Positions 9,960 through 19,978 are shown, counted from the first letter of the stretch. The stretch is 64,000 nt of DNA from Thiofilum sp. (GCF_016711335.1 NZ_JADJTF010000001.1:1860001-1924000); one strand, 5' to 3'. The notes: generated by a model not told the origin, from the sequence alone. Numbers and translations: made by a program.

Positions 9960-11582
9960 TTATTCACGATAAAGTGTTTCATAGTAATTACTAAAGAAAG
10001 CGCTAAAATTTAGATAAGGCGAAGCTCCTTTTTTAATTTTTATATCAGGTGCTTTAAGAATATAAACTTGATTATGATATAAAGGAATCCAAGCTGCATC
10101 ATCATGTATTTGCTCAAACACCGTTTGCCATTGTTTGGAGCGCTGCGTTTGTAATTTAGGATCTACTACAGCATCTGCATTATAAGCTAGCAGGTCTGTA
10201 TTAGGATTATTATAAAAAGACCAATTCCAGCCTCCTTTAGTCGATTTGACGCTAAATAAGGGTAAATAAAAATTAGAAGGATCGGGGTAGTCTGCAATCC
10301 ATGCTACTCCTTCTGAAAATACTAAAGGAGCTTGTTGAGGGTCAGCGGCTAACTTTAAAAAATTTTCTAGGTTTACAGGTTTAAGTGTTAATTGAATCCC
10401 CACCTCGGCTAGGCTAGCTTGTATCGTTCGAGCCACCGCAATAATCCATGCTTCATCTAACACCAATAGCTCAGTGCTGAAGCCATTAGGATAGCCTGCT
10501 TCTCTTAATAAAGTACGGGCTTGGTCAATGTCATAAGGATAACCGGTTTGTTGCGGATTATGACCTAGCATATTTGGGGGTAAAACTTGAGTGGCAACTA
10601 CTGCGTTGCCGACAAAAATATTTTGAATAGCCTTTTTATTAACAGCCATGTTAAGCGCTTTACGTACTTTTAGGTTATCAAAAGGCTTAATATTTCGGTT
10701 AATAGCCACGAAAATAGTATTCAACATTAAACCATCTGATTGTATGAGTCTTTTAGCTAGTTCTTCATCATTATAGGGGTTCACCGCCCGTGAGGTGGTA
10801 AAATAAGAAAGAATAATGTCAAGATCACCTTTTAAAAGTTTAATAATAGCCCGATTATGATTTTCTTTTAAAAAGAAGATGATTTTATCCCATGATTGCT
10901 CAGTGGCTTTAGGGTGATAAGGTGATGCCTTTAAGATTAGTTTATTGTTTTCAAAAGAATCCACCATAAATGGACCACAACTAACAGGATAGCGGTCAAA
11001 GTTACCTTTAGTTACTTCTTCTTGGGGTACAATAATGCCAAAATTGGTAGTTAGACCAAATAAAAAAGACACTTGTGGGCGTTTGAGAGTAAATTTAATT
11101 TGATGTGGGCCGAGTACTTCTATACCTACTATATGAGACATCTTACCTGTGTAAAAATCTTCATAACCCAAAATACCCTCAAAAAAGGCAGCACCCGGAC
11201 TATTGGTGTTTTTTGCTAATATACGCTCAATAGAGTATTTAACATCTTGTGCCTCAATAAGTCGTCCATTATTAAAACGCCAAGAATCATTTAAGTTAAA
11301 AATATAAGACTTATTATCTTCTGAAATGGTGTAGCTTGTCGCTAGCTCAGGGGTTAGCATCGTTTCAGGGGTATTTGAGTCATTGCCAATATTTAATAAA
11401 CGACATCCCAGTGCAATGATGGTATGATAGTTAGCCCAGTCATAACCTATAGCAGGATCAAGAGTCAGAATTTCGGTATTAAAGCTAGTGCGCAAGATGC
11501 GTTTATTATTTTCAGCTTGAACAGAGTTTGAGAGCAAAACAATCGTAAAAAATAGTACTAAGAAACTAATAATATATTGCAT
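9960..11582 (-). CDS. Periplasmic solute-binding protein of the peptide/nickel ABC family (SBP_bac_5), no permease nearby
   Basis: 540 residues with a clear signal peptide: short N-terminus, hydrophobic core, cleavage after NSVQA at about residue 23. The body matches family 5 extracellular binding proteins (DppA/OppA/NikA): LDPAIGYDWANY near the start, WRFNNGRLIEAQDVKYSIERIL, a central VRKALNMAVNKKAI and LLREAGYPNG. Family members are usually 500-550 residues, so it is full length. No permease or ATPase genes lie beside it; it sits between a diguanylate cyclase/phosphodiesterase gene (26 bases) and a hybrid kinase gene (14 bases). That context suggests a ligand sensor for the kinase rather than a transport component. 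This is inference from gene order; distant permeases could still use it. Confidence 0.88.
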   Translation of the reverse strand: MQYIISFLVLFFTIVLLSNSVQAENNKRILRTSFNTEILTLDPAIGYDWANYHTIIALGCRLLNIGNDSNTPETMLTPELATSYTISEDNKSYIFNLNDSWRFNNGRLIEAQDVKYSIERILAKNTNSPGAAFFEGILGYEDFYTGKMSHIVGIEVLGPHQIKFTLKRPQVSFLFGLTTNFGIIVPQEEVTKGNFDRYPVSCGPFMVDSFENNKLILKASPYHPKATEQSWDKIIFFLKENHNRAIIKLLKGDLDIILSYFTTSRAVNPYNDEELAKRLIQSDGLMLNTIFVAINRNIKPFDNLKVRKALNMAVNKKAIQNIFVGNAVVATQVLPPNMLGHNPQQTGYPYDIDQARTLLREAGYPNGFSTELLVLDEAWIIAVARTIQASLAEVGIQLTLKPVNLENFLKLAADPQQAPLVFSEGVAWIADYPDPSNFYLPLFSVKSTKGGWNWSFYNNPNTDLLAYNADAVVDPKLQTQRSKQWQTVFEQIHDDAAWIPLYHNQVYILKAPDIKIKKGASPYLNFSAFFSNYYETLYRE

Positions 11583-11608
11583 GTTGTTTTACCCACCATA
11601 AATGAAGC

Positions 11609-13744
11609 CTAAAAATAGCATTGCTCTAATTGATCAGCACTCAACGACTGACTAAAATAAAAGCCCTGAGCCGTACTACAACCGTTAGCTAATAAAAAGT
11701 CAACTTGTAACTTGTCCTCAACCCCTTCTGCAATGACTCCCATATCTAAAGCATCCGCTAGATGAATAAGCGCTTGAATAATTTTGGCACTTTTGGAGTC
11801 ATTAGCAATATTCGCTACAAATTCACAATCTATTTTGATCTTATCGCTATGTAAACGCTTTAGTAGCTGTAAAGAAGAATAGCCGGTCCCAAAATCATCA
11901 ATAGCAAAAGTGATGCCCCAATTAGCGAGATTTTGAATAGCATTTTGGGTTCTAGGGGAGGTATTAATTAAGACATTCTCGGTTAGCTCTAGTACCACAT
12001 CACTAGGTTCAATATTATAAGCTAAAATTAAGGAGCGTACTTGTTCCTCAAAATGCTCATCTGCTAATTGTTTGGCACAGATATTAATAGAAATTTGACC
12101 AAAGCTGTGTTGCTTATCACGCCATTCTCGGATTTGCTCTATGACTTTAACTAATACCCAATCCGATATTTCTTTAATATAACCGCGTTTTTCTGCAATC
12201 GGTAGAAAATCACAAGGCATTAACAGTCCACGCTTAGGGTGATTCCAACGTACTAAGGCTTCTGCACCTATATAGCGGGAGCTGAGGAGATCAAACTGAG
12301 CTTGATATTCGACGTATAATTCATTGCGATCAATTATACCTATAAAATCTTGTGTAATTTCTAGTTCATAGGCTAAGCTATCTAGCATCTCATTTCTAAA
12401 AAGACAATAACCACCTCTATTATTATCTTTAGCGTGATAAAGAGCTAGATCGGCATTTATGAGTACATCCTCAGCAGTGTGTTGAGGATCATGATAGATA
12501 AAAACCCCAATGCTAGATCTAATGATAATTTGGGAGGACTCTACTAAATAAGATCGATTAATATTCTCTAGCATTTTTTGACAGAAATGCTTGACCTCTT
12601 CTGGTTCATAGAAGCCACTGATAATAACTACAAACTCATCTCCCCCTAAACGAGCTACCTTATTAGTATCGGGTGCTATCTGCACTAGCTGCTCGGCAAA
12701 TAGACGTAGAATTTTATCTCCTACCGTATGTCCCATACTGTCATTAATTTCTTTAAAATGGTCTAGATCTAATAATAAAACGGCTAAATTAGTTTGATTT
12801 TTTTTGAAGCGCTCAATGTCCATATTTAATAGTTCAAAAAAAGCAGAGCGATTACATAAACCGGTTAAATCATCCTGATAAGCTAGTCTATACAATTTAT
12901 TTTCTACCGCTTTACGAGCAGATATATCAATAAAGCTTATAGTCACTTGAGGAAAGTTATTAGGAGTTTGTACCGGTTGAGTGCGATACTCAACTGGAAT
13001 CAAGTCGCCATTTTGTTTTATCCAATAAGCATTGTTTTCATAGGTGGGCTTTAAAAATACGTCGGGTTGGGGAACTATCGAGGTTTTTGAACGTTTAATC
13101 CCATGCTGACTGCACTGTATATACTTTCCTATTAAGTGTTCTGGGCTGATATAGCCTAATATGCGAGCCGCAGCTTCATTAGCCGATAAACATATGCCAC
13201 TTTGGTTTAGTTTTATGACCCCTTCTTCTAATAGGCTAAGTATTTGCTTATTAGGTGCTTCGTACTCTACTAAAAAAGCATTGCTTTGATCTAGGGAGGA
13301 TTGAATTTCTTGTAGATCATGCGAGCGTAACTCGATCATTTTTTCTAAAGAATTACGCAAGCGATAGATTTCCAAATGATTTCTAATACGTGCAATTAGC
13401 TCGTCACTATCAAAAGGACGCGTTATATAATCCACTCCACCCGATAAAAATCCAGCTACTTTATCTTTAATATCAGAGCGCACCGTAATAAATATAATAG
13501 GTATCTTAGATACTCTAGGTAGTTGTTTTAGGCGATGGCAAACCTCTAAACCATCCATATGCGGCATCATAATATCGAGCAAAATAAGATCAGGTAGTTC
13601 TTGTTGAGCTAATTTAAGTGCACTCACTCCATCATTGGCACAAATGACTTGATAACCACAAGCATAGGTGAGTAATTCGGACAAAAAAATTAAATTACTT
13701 TCCGCATCATCAACAATGAGTATTTTCTTTTTTGGATTTTGCAT
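11609..13744 (-). CDS. Response regulator with REC-PAS-GGDEF-EAL architecture (cyclic-di-GMP turnover)
   Basis: 711 residues. An N-terminal receiver (about 1-125, Asp about 55 in LLDIMMPHMDG, Lys replaced by Arg in the usual KP position: ITRPFD) leads to a short coiled coil, a PAS domain (about 165-290), a GGDEF domain with intact RLGGDEF (about 366) and an EAL domain with intact AEALVRW (about 492), ELTEN, DDFGTGYSSL, KID and AEGVE. Both the cyclase and phosphodiesterase signature residues are present, so either activity is possible; which one dominates cannot be told from sequence. First gene of the operon with the solute-binding protein and hybrid kinase, and the probable phosphorelay output. 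The K-to-R change in the receiver deserves note because that lysine normally contacts the phosphoryl group. Confidence 0.9.
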   Translation of the reverse strand: MQNPKKKILIVDDAESNLIFLSELLTYACGYQVICANDGVSALKLAQQELPDLILLDIMMPHMDGLEVCHRLKQLPRVSKIPIIFITVRSDIKDKVAGFLSGGVDYITRPFDSDELIARIRNHLEIYRLRNSLEKMIELRSHDLQEIQSSLDQSNAFLVEYEAPNKQILSLLEEGVIKLNQSGICLSANEAAARILGYISPEHLIGKYIQCSQHGIKRSKTSIVPQPDVFLKPTYENNAYWIKQNGDLIPVEYRTQPVQTPNNFPQVTISFIDISARKAVENKLYRLAYQDDLTGLCNRSAFFELLNMDIERFKKNQTNLAVLLLDLDHFKEINDSMGHTVGDKILRLFAEQLVQIAPDTNKVARLGGDEFVVIISGFYEPEEVKHFCQKMLENINRSYLVESSQIIIRSSIGVFIYHDPQHTAEDVLINADLALYHAKDNNRGGYCLFRNEMLDSLAYELEITQDFIGIIDRNELYVEYQAQFDLLSSRYIGAEALVRWNHPKRGLLMPCDFLPIAEKRGYIKEISDWVLVKVIEQIREWRDKQHSFGQISINICAKQLADEHFEEQVRSLILAYNIEPSDVVLELTENVLINTSPRTQNAIQNLANWGITFAIDDFGTGYSSLQLLKRLHSDKIKIDCEFVANIANDSKSAKIIQALIHLADALDMGVIAEGVEDKLQVDFLLANGCSTAQGFYFSQSLSADQLEQCYF

Positions 13745-14011
13745 ATTTTGACTGCTTGCCCCTTAAGCCCACTTAGTCAAAGTAAATAGCATAAAGCAGT
13801 ATTTTCCTCAAAATAGCAGCTATTGTCGATTATAAATAGTACTTACTTAAAGATGATTCGATTAGAGCTGGCACTTAAACATCAGATCAACCTAACTAAG
13901 TAGGTAAACTTACGGTTAGATAACGCTTCCTGCTAAATTCCCTATTCTTTACACTTTGTGGCGCTACACTAGCGCCCTATGCGCTGTTCATTTTTATAAG
14001 GCTATCCCTGT

Positions 14012-15850
14012 ATGTTGAAATTCCTGACGATACTACTAAAAATACTACTACCTTTCGTCGTGTTAGGCTTAGGGCTATGGTTTGCCAAATATTTAATGGA
14101 TACCGCTCCCGAACCCCCTAAGCGCCCCCCTGTTGATCGCACCCCCGTGGTCGAGGTACAGACCTTTGCGCCGCGTGATTACACCGTGATGATTCGTGCC
14201 TCTGGTACAGTAAAAGCCCGCACTCAATCCAATCTAGTGACCGAAGTGGCGGGCAAGGTGATGGAGTTAGCACCGAGCTTTAAAGAGGGGGGCTATTTTG
14301 AAAAAGGTGATGTATTGCTCACCTTAGATGATACTAATTACCGCGATAGCATCAGGATTGTGGATAGCACTATTGCTGCCAATCAAGCGTCCTTACGCCA
14401 ACTGGATGTAGAAGAACAAAATATTCGTAATTCCATTGAGCTATCTGAGCGTAATTTGAACAATATTCAAAAAAATCTACAACTAGCCCAACAAAATCGA
14501 CGCAATGTCGAACGCCAAGCACCTAGTATTCAAAACACCCGTACTTTAACGCAGCAGAACATCAATTTAGTGCAGCAAAATCTGCAATTAGCGCAACGCA
14601 ATTTAGGTCTAGCCCAAAAGAACTTAAATATCAGTAAGCAAGAATTGGCGCGTGCGCAAAAGTTATGGGATCAGCGCTTAATACCGCGTATGGAAGTAGA
14701 TGCAGCCCAGCAAAAAGTGGTACAGCAAGAGCAATCCATAGTACAACTTCAGCAATCGATTGTGCAGCAACAACAAGCCATCGTACAGCAGCGCCAGCAA
14801 TTAGAAAATAATCAGCAACAAGAAGTGCAATATGACCAAAGTACCGTGCAACAAGATCAACAAGTCTTACAGCAACAACAAGCGGTTACGCAACAATTGC
14901 AGTCGATTGAAAACCTTAAGGGGCAATTAGCGACTTTTGAAACTAGACGCGAAAGCCTATTAGCCAATATTGAAGCCAATAAAACCCAGCGTTTGCAGCA
15001 AGAGCGTAATTTAGAACGCACTAAAATTATTGCCCCTTATACTGGGCGTATTTTGCAAAAAAATGTCGATATAGGTCAGTACGTATCAGCCAATAATACC
15101 GTCGCGGTGATTTATGCAGCGGACTATGTTGAGGTCGATATACCGTTGACGCTAGCTCAGTATGCTTTATTAGATTTACCAGCGGGGCGTAATGTGAGTG
15201 CTGCGAATTATCCTAAGGTAGAGTTGAGTTTACCCTTTGGAGCTAATGCACAGCGTTGGACGGGGCAGGTGACGGGCACGCGTGCGTCCTTAGATGCGCA
15301 GAGCCGTCAAATTACCGTGGTAGCGCGTATTGATCAACCCTTTGCAGGGAGCGGTTTAGAAGCTTTAAAAATCGGGCAATTTCTAAATGCAGTGCTACCC
15401 GCACGGACTTTAGCCGAGGTCTATGTCGTACCACCCGCGACGGTACGCCAAAACCGCGATATTTTAGTGATGCGTGATAATAAAGTGCATGTCATACCTA
15501 TTGAAACGCTATGGACGAATGAAGAGGAAGTCGTTATTCGCCCCTCGGAGTCTTTAGCCACTGAGCAGGTGATCATTACTCCCTTAGCTCAAGCCAGTGA
15601 GGGTATGCCCGTTGCTTTAGCGGGACAGAAAAAACGTCGGGGTGGTCAGGGTAAACCGGAAGCAGGGCAAGGTAATGCTTCAGGAGCAGATAACAACGCT
15701 AATCCTGCCAATAATGAAACCACGGAGGCAGCACCTAATCCGAATGGTGAAAGGCGGCGTCCTAATGCGGACGGTGCACCTGCATCAGAAGGTAATGGCG
15801 AAAGACGCCGCCCTCGCCCTGAAGATGCTCCTCAACAAGGAGGTCAATAA
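14012..15850 (+). CDS. RND efflux periplasmic adaptor (membrane fusion protein) with a very long glutamine-rich coiled coil
   Basis: 612 residues. A single N-terminal membrane segment (about 5-27) anchors it. The lipoyl half-motifs flank a hairpin: ASGTVKARTQSNLVTEVAGKV near residue 68 and IIAPYTGRILQKNVDIGQYV near 345. Between them lies an unusually long coiled coil (about 125-335) rich in Q, N and L heptads such as QQNINLVQQNLQLAQ. Beta-barrel and membrane-proximal domains follow. The last 75 residues are low-complexity, with GERRRP occurring twice. The stop overlaps the ATG of the pump gene (TAATG), so translation is coupled. No TolC-type outer-membrane gene is next to it. The substrate is unknown. 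Confidence 0.9.
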   Translation: MLKFLTILLKILLPFVVLGLGLWFAKYLMDTAPEPPKRPPVDRTPVVEVQTFAPRDYTVMIRASGTVKARTQSNLVTEVAGKVMELAPSFKEGGYFEKGDVLLTLDDTNYRDSIRIVDSTIAANQASLRQLDVEEQNIRNSIELSERNLNNIQKNLQLAQQNRRNVERQAPSIQNTRTLTQQNINLVQQNLQLAQRNLGLAQKNLNISKQELARAQKLWDQRLIPRMEVDAAQQKVVQQEQSIVQLQQSIVQQQQAIVQQRQQLENNQQQEVQYDQSTVQQDQQVLQQQQAVTQQLQSIENLKGQLATFETRRESLLANIEANKTQRLQQERNLERTKIIAPYTGRILQKNVDIGQYVSANNTVAVIYAADYVEVDIPLTLAQYALLDLPAGRNVSAANYPKVELSLPFGANAQRWTGQVTGTRASLDAQSRQITVVARIDQPFAGSGLEALKIGQFLNAVLPARTLAEVYVVPPATVRQNRDILVMRDNKVHVIPIETLWTNEEEVVIRPSESLATEQVIITPLAQASEGMPVALAGQKKRRGGQGKPEAGQGNASGADNNANPANNETTEAAPNPNGERRRPNADGAPASEGNGERRRPRPEDAPQQGGQ

Positions 15851-18800
15851 TGCAAGGCGGCGTTATTGCATGGTTTGCGCGTAATCCGGTGGCAGCCAAT
15901 ATTTTAATGTTAGCGATTATTGCTTTCGGGGTGTATGCGGTTTGGAAAAAAATTCCTCTAGAAGCCTTTCCCTCCTTTGAAACCAATGTGGTGAATATTT
16001 CAGTCTCCTACCCGGGGGCAACCCCAGCCGAAGTCGAGGAGGGGGTAGTACTGAGAATTGAGGATGCTATTGCTGATCTGACGGGCATTAAACGTATCTT
16101 TAGTAATGCCAATGAGGGTTCTGCACAAATTAGGGTAGAGATTCTGGATAACTATGACCTTGATAAAGCGCTCAATGAAATCAAAACCCGTGTAGATGGC
16201 GTAGTCGGGCGTTTACCCTCTGATGCGGAGCGTCCGGTGGTTGAGCAACTGACTCGATTGCGTGATTTGATTACCGTAGTCGTAGCGATGGATGGTAATG
16301 ATGAGATTCAGCTACGCCGCACTACCGAGCAAATTCGTGATGAACTACGTAATCTGCCCGGCATTACTCAGCTTACGATGAGCGGAGTACGCCCGTGGGA
16401 AATCACCATTAGCATTCCCAAAGCAGCATTGGAGCAATATGGTTTAACGCTCGATTCGGTAGCCGCAGCTATTAAAGCCTCCTCGCGGGATATTCCGGGA
16501 GGAACGATTAAAACCAGTGCTGGGGATGTATTAGTGCGTGCTTTGGGGCAGGCGTATCGCAAAGACGAGTTTGCCAATATTAGTATTTTAAGCCGTGAAA
16601 ATGGCACGCGCATTCGTTTAGGGGATATTGCCACCATTGTCGATGGTTTTAATGATGATCCTTTATATAGCGTGTTCGATGGACGCGCCGCAGCCTTTAT
16701 TGATGTGTATCGGGTAGGCGATCAAAACGCGATTACCCTTGCGAATACTGTGAAGGATTATATTGAGCGCCGTATGGAAACGCTGCCCGAAGGGATTGAG
16801 CTAAGCTATTGGCGTGATGATTCTAAGGTGGTCAAAGCACGCTTAAGTTTATTACTCACTAATGCTGTGCAGGGTATGATTTTAGTGGTGTTAATGCTGG
16901 CGCTGTTTTTGCGCTTATCTTTGGCGTTTTGGGTGAGTGCGGGGATTCCGATTAGCTTTCTAGGCGCATTAGCCTCTATGCCTGAAGTCGGTGTAACACT
17001 GAATCTGATCAGTATGTTTGCTTTTATTATTGTGTTGGGGATAGTGGTTGATGATGCGATTGTCACGGGTGAGAATGTCTATACCCATTTATTAAATCAT
17101 GAAGACCCTTTAAAAGCGGCGATTGAGGGTACGCAGGAAGTATCGGTTCCAGTGACTTTTGGGGTATTAACCACAGTAGCTGCCTTTCTACCCTTGCTCT
17201 TATTAGAGGGTGATCGAGCGCCTATCTTTGCTCAGATTCCGCTGATTGTCATACCTGTACTACTATTTTCTCTGATTGAATCTAAATTAATTTTGCCAGC
17301 GCATTTAAGTACCTTAAAGATTAAAAAAGCGAGTCGTTGGAATTTATTTGGTTATTTACAGCGCGGAGTGGCGGCTGGTTTAGATTGGTATGTGAATCGC
17401 TTGCATCGCCCGTTTTTAGAAGTGGTATTACATTGGCGCTACCTGGTGTTGGCACTCTTTATTGCTTTATTGATCGTGACCATGACGCTCTTAGTCAGTG
17501 GGCGTTATAAATATGTATTCTTTCCGCGCATTGAGAGCGAAGTGATTTCAGTCACGTTACGGATGCCTGAAGGAACCCCAGTAGAGGTGACCTCGCGCCA
17601 TATTGAGCGTATGCGGACATTAGCGGAAGACCTACAAGCCAAATATTTAGAACCCGATGGTAGCAGTGTTATCCAGCATATTTTAATGACGGTGGGAACG
17701 TCGAGTGGTGGGGGATCGCGTGCTTCTAGTTCGGGTCAATCGCATGTGGCAGGTATTTCATTTGAGGTCAATGCGCCAGAAACACGTATGAATCCGGTAA
17801 AAACCCGTGATATTGCTAATGAATGGCAACGTTTAATTGGCGAAATACCAGGCGCACAAGAGTTAAGTTTCCGCTCTGAAATTGGGCGGGCAGGCGAGCC
17901 GATTAATATTCAACTTACAGGCAGTAGTTTCGAGGAGCTCAATGAGGTCGGTGAGTTAATCAAGGAAAAGCTCGCCGATTATGATGGTCTATTTGATATT
18001 AAAAATAGCTTTGAAAGCGGCAAAACCGAGGTGCAATTACGTATTCGTCCTGAAGCTGAGCAGTTAGGCTTAACCTTGACCAGTTTAGGCACTCAGGTGC
18101 GTCAAGCCGTGTTTGGAGCAGAAGCACAAAGTATCCCGCGCAACCAATCCGATGTAAAAGTGATGGTACGTTATCCCAAGGAGGAGCGTTATTCCCTCTC
18201 TGATTTACAAAACTTAAAAATCCGTACCCCCAGCGGTGCTGAGCTACCTTTAACCGAAGTGGCTGACGTAAAAATTGGGCAAGGGCGCTCTAAAATTTCG
18301 CGTGTGGATCGTAAGCGCATTATTAATATCACCTCCGATCTGGATAAGGACAAAGTGGATGCGGGAGCAGTGAGTGCGGATATTAAGGCGTATGTGACGG
18401 AGTTATTGCAGGATTATCCGGGCATTGGGTTTGATGCCGAAGGTGAACAGCGTGAACAACAGGAGTTTGGGCGCTCGCTGGCAATGGGTTTTACTATTGC
18501 TCTTTTAGCCATTTATGTATTACTAGCGATTCCTTTGCAGTCCTATACCCAGCCGATTATGGTGATGCTGGTGATTCCGTTTAGCTTCATTGGAGTCATT
18601 TTGGGGCATGCCTTGATGCAAATGGATTTAAGTATTAGCAGTATCATGGGCGCTTTGGCTTTAACAGGTGTGGTGATTAATGACTCTTTAGTATTTGTTG
18701 ATTTTGTGAATCGTCAGGTACGTGAAGGTACTCCTTTAAAGCTAGCAATTCGTCAGGCAGGGGGGGCGCGATTTAGACCGATTTTACTCACCTCTATTAC

Positions 18801-19110
18801 TACATTTGGTGGTTTAGCCCCGCTCTTATTAGAGAAAAGTACCCAAGCACAATTTTTGATACCAATGGCAGTGTCGTTAGGCTATGGGGTGATGTTTGGT
18901 ACGATCTTGTCCTTGTTCTTAATTCCAGCGTTATATTTAATCTTAGAGGATATTCAGCAGTTACCTCGACGCTTAGTGCAACTCGTTATGGGTAAGCCAA
19001 CAGTAGTTGAGCCAATTAGCCCAACCACCACACCAGACCTAGTAGCAGAGCAATCACCCCTAATAACCACCAAGGCGTTGCCGGTAGATCTTCCTCAAGC
19101 ACCGTCGTAG
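15850..19110 (+). CDS. RND-family efflux pump inner-membrane permease
   Basis: 1,086 residues with the AcrB/MexB layout: TM1 directly after the N-terminus, a large periplasmic loop starting with FPSFETNVVNISVSYPGATPAEVEEGV, TM2-6, a second loop and TM8-12. The proton-relay pair is present in TM4 as GIVVDDAIVTGENV. The pattern EEGVVLRIEDAI, the DRxxxxIxV-like loop and GIVINDSLV-type TM10 (here GVVINDSLVFVDF) are family marks. Its start overlaps the adaptor stop. Close relatives of this type are often annotated only as efflux RND permease, so I cannot assign the substrate. Its last 95 bases overlap, tail to tail, with the end of the minus-strand gene that follows. Confidence 0.92.
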   Translation: MQGGVIAWFARNPVAANILMLAIIAFGVYAVWKKIPLEAFPSFETNVVNISVSYPGATPAEVEEGVVLRIEDAIADLTGIKRIFSNANEGSAQIRVEILDNYDLDKALNEIKTRVDGVVGRLPSDAERPVVEQLTRLRDLITVVVAMDGNDEIQLRRTTEQIRDELRNLPGITQLTMSGVRPWEITISIPKAALEQYGLTLDSVAAAIKASSRDIPGGTIKTSAGDVLVRALGQAYRKDEFANISILSRENGTRIRLGDIATIVDGFNDDPLYSVFDGRAAAFIDVYRVGDQNAITLANTVKDYIERRMETLPEGIELSYWRDDSKVVKARLSLLLTNAVQGMILVVLMLALFLRLSLAFWVSAGIPISFLGALASMPEVGVTLNLISMFAFIIVLGIVVDDAIVTGENVYTHLLNHEDPLKAAIEGTQEVSVPVTFGVLTTVAAFLPLLLLEGDRAPIFAQIPLIVIPVLLFSLIESKLILPAHLSTLKIKKASRWNLFGYLQRGVAAGLDWYVNRLHRPFLEVVLHWRYLVLALFIALLIVTMTLLVSGRYKYVFFPRIESEVISVTLRMPEGTPVEVTSRHIERMRTLAEDLQAKYLEPDGSSVIQHILMTVGTSSGGGSRASSSGQSHVAGISFEVNAPETRMNPVKTRDIANEWQRLIGEIPGAQELSFRSEIGRAGEPINIQLTGSSFEELNEVGELIKEKLADYDGLFDIKNSFESGKTEVQLRIRPEAEQLGLTLTSLGTQVRQAVFGAEAQSIPRNQSDVKVMVRYPKEERYSLSDLQNLKIRTPSGAELPLTEVADVKIGQGRSKISRVDRKRIINITSDLDKDKVDAGAVSADIKAYVTELLQDYPGIGFDAEGEQREQQEFGRSLAMGFTIALLAIYVLLAIPLQSYTQPIMVMLVIPFSFIGVILGHALMQMDLSISSIMGALALTGVVINDSLVFVDFVNRQVREGTPLKLAIRQAGGARFRPILLTSITTFGGLAPLLLEKSTQAQFLIPMAVSLGYGVMFGTILSLFLIPALYLILEDIQQLPRRLVQLVMGKPTVVEPISPTTTPDLVAEQSPLITTKALPVDLPQAPS

Positions 19111-19978
19111 CGGAGGTATTAAGAGGCTGAGCAGCTTGCTCATTCACTAAGGGCGGTGGCGCAATAGTTGCCGCCTTGAGTTTTGTAGCAGGCGGGTTAT
19201 TGTCGCTAGCAACAGAATGACTCATAGCTAAATCAGCCGTTGCCACATTTGCGTTACTAGACACCGATATATCGGCAGCTTCAGGCTTTAAATCTGCGAC
19301 AGGTATTTCCTCAATGACTTGGTATTCTGTTTCTAACGGCACACCTTGGGGGGGCGCTACGTGAGGGGCTGTAGGTTCAGGGGTTGAGTGACCGAATAAG
19401 CCCGCAGTGCCTAGATTAATCGATTGACGGCGCACATGGCTGTCTAACTCATAAGCAAGCATACGGGTTTCCGCACTATCGAGCGAGGGTAACATCCGAT
19501 TGAGACGAGCATTAAAGCTAGGACTAGCCCCTGCATCATACAGTACCTCGCGCATTTCATCCGGCATGAGGGTAATTAATTCATCAAGTGCTTGGCTAGG
19601 GTTATCATTTTGTTGATAGCGCTGGAGAGCTGCGAAGGCTTGTTGATCACGCTCAATCACGAATTGCAACGTTTGTTGGTCTTTGTGCAGCAGTGGTTCT
19701 AGTTGCGTAATGGGTTGCCAGCCTAATTCATCATGATGCACATAGCTGTCGTAGGTGACACCTGAATCAAACAGACCACGCATTTCGGTTTGCATTTTGG
19801 CTTGCCAGAGTTTGAGCTTATTCAGGTCACGCTCTTTAAATTCCCAAATACCCAAAATATCGCCTTTAGTGACCCCATCTTTGACTTCATTGATGCTGAG
19901 TTTACCTAGGTTTTTAATCGCCAAGTACGATTTGTAGCCTTGCTTGACCTCAAGCGCTTTGATTCCGTAGCGAAACAT
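19016..19978 (-). CDS. Unknown protein with proline/alanine-rich linker and C-terminal membrane anchor
   Basis: 320 residues from the ATG at 19978, which has GGAG five bases upstream; a GTG at 19993 would add five residues and lies on top of that ribosome site. The N-terminal 210 residues look globular and mixed alpha/beta (begins MFRYGIKALEVKQGYKSYLAIKN) and match no family I recognise. Then comes a low-complexity region rich in P, A, T and V (about 210-295) and a single terminal membrane helix TPWWLLGVIALLLGLVWW. That is the layout of a tail-anchored cytoplasmic protein. Its 3' end overlaps the RND permease gene by 95 bases on the opposite strand. No function is proposed. Confidence 0.75.
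   Translation of the reverse strand: MFRYGIKALEVKQGYKSYLAIKNLGKLSINEVKDGVTKGDILGIWEFKERDLNKLKLWQAKMQTEMRGLFDSGVTYDSYVHHDELGWQPITQLEPLLHKDQQTLQFVIERDQQAFAALQRYQQNDNPSQALDELITLMPDEMREVLYDAGASPSFNARLNRMLPSLDSAETRMLAYELDSHVRRQSINLGTAGLFGHSTPEPTAPHVAPPQGVPLETEYQVIEEIPVADLKPEAADISVSSNANVATADLAMSHSVASDNNPPATKLKAATIAPPPLVNEQAAQPLNTSATTVLEEDLPATPWWLLGVIALLLGLVWWLG

Noticed and set aside
14700..14930. Q-codon repeats in the RND adaptor as a CRISPR or tandem repeat
   Set aside because: Imperfect CAA/CAG runs coding for coiled-coil glutamines; no unit of fixed length and no spacers.
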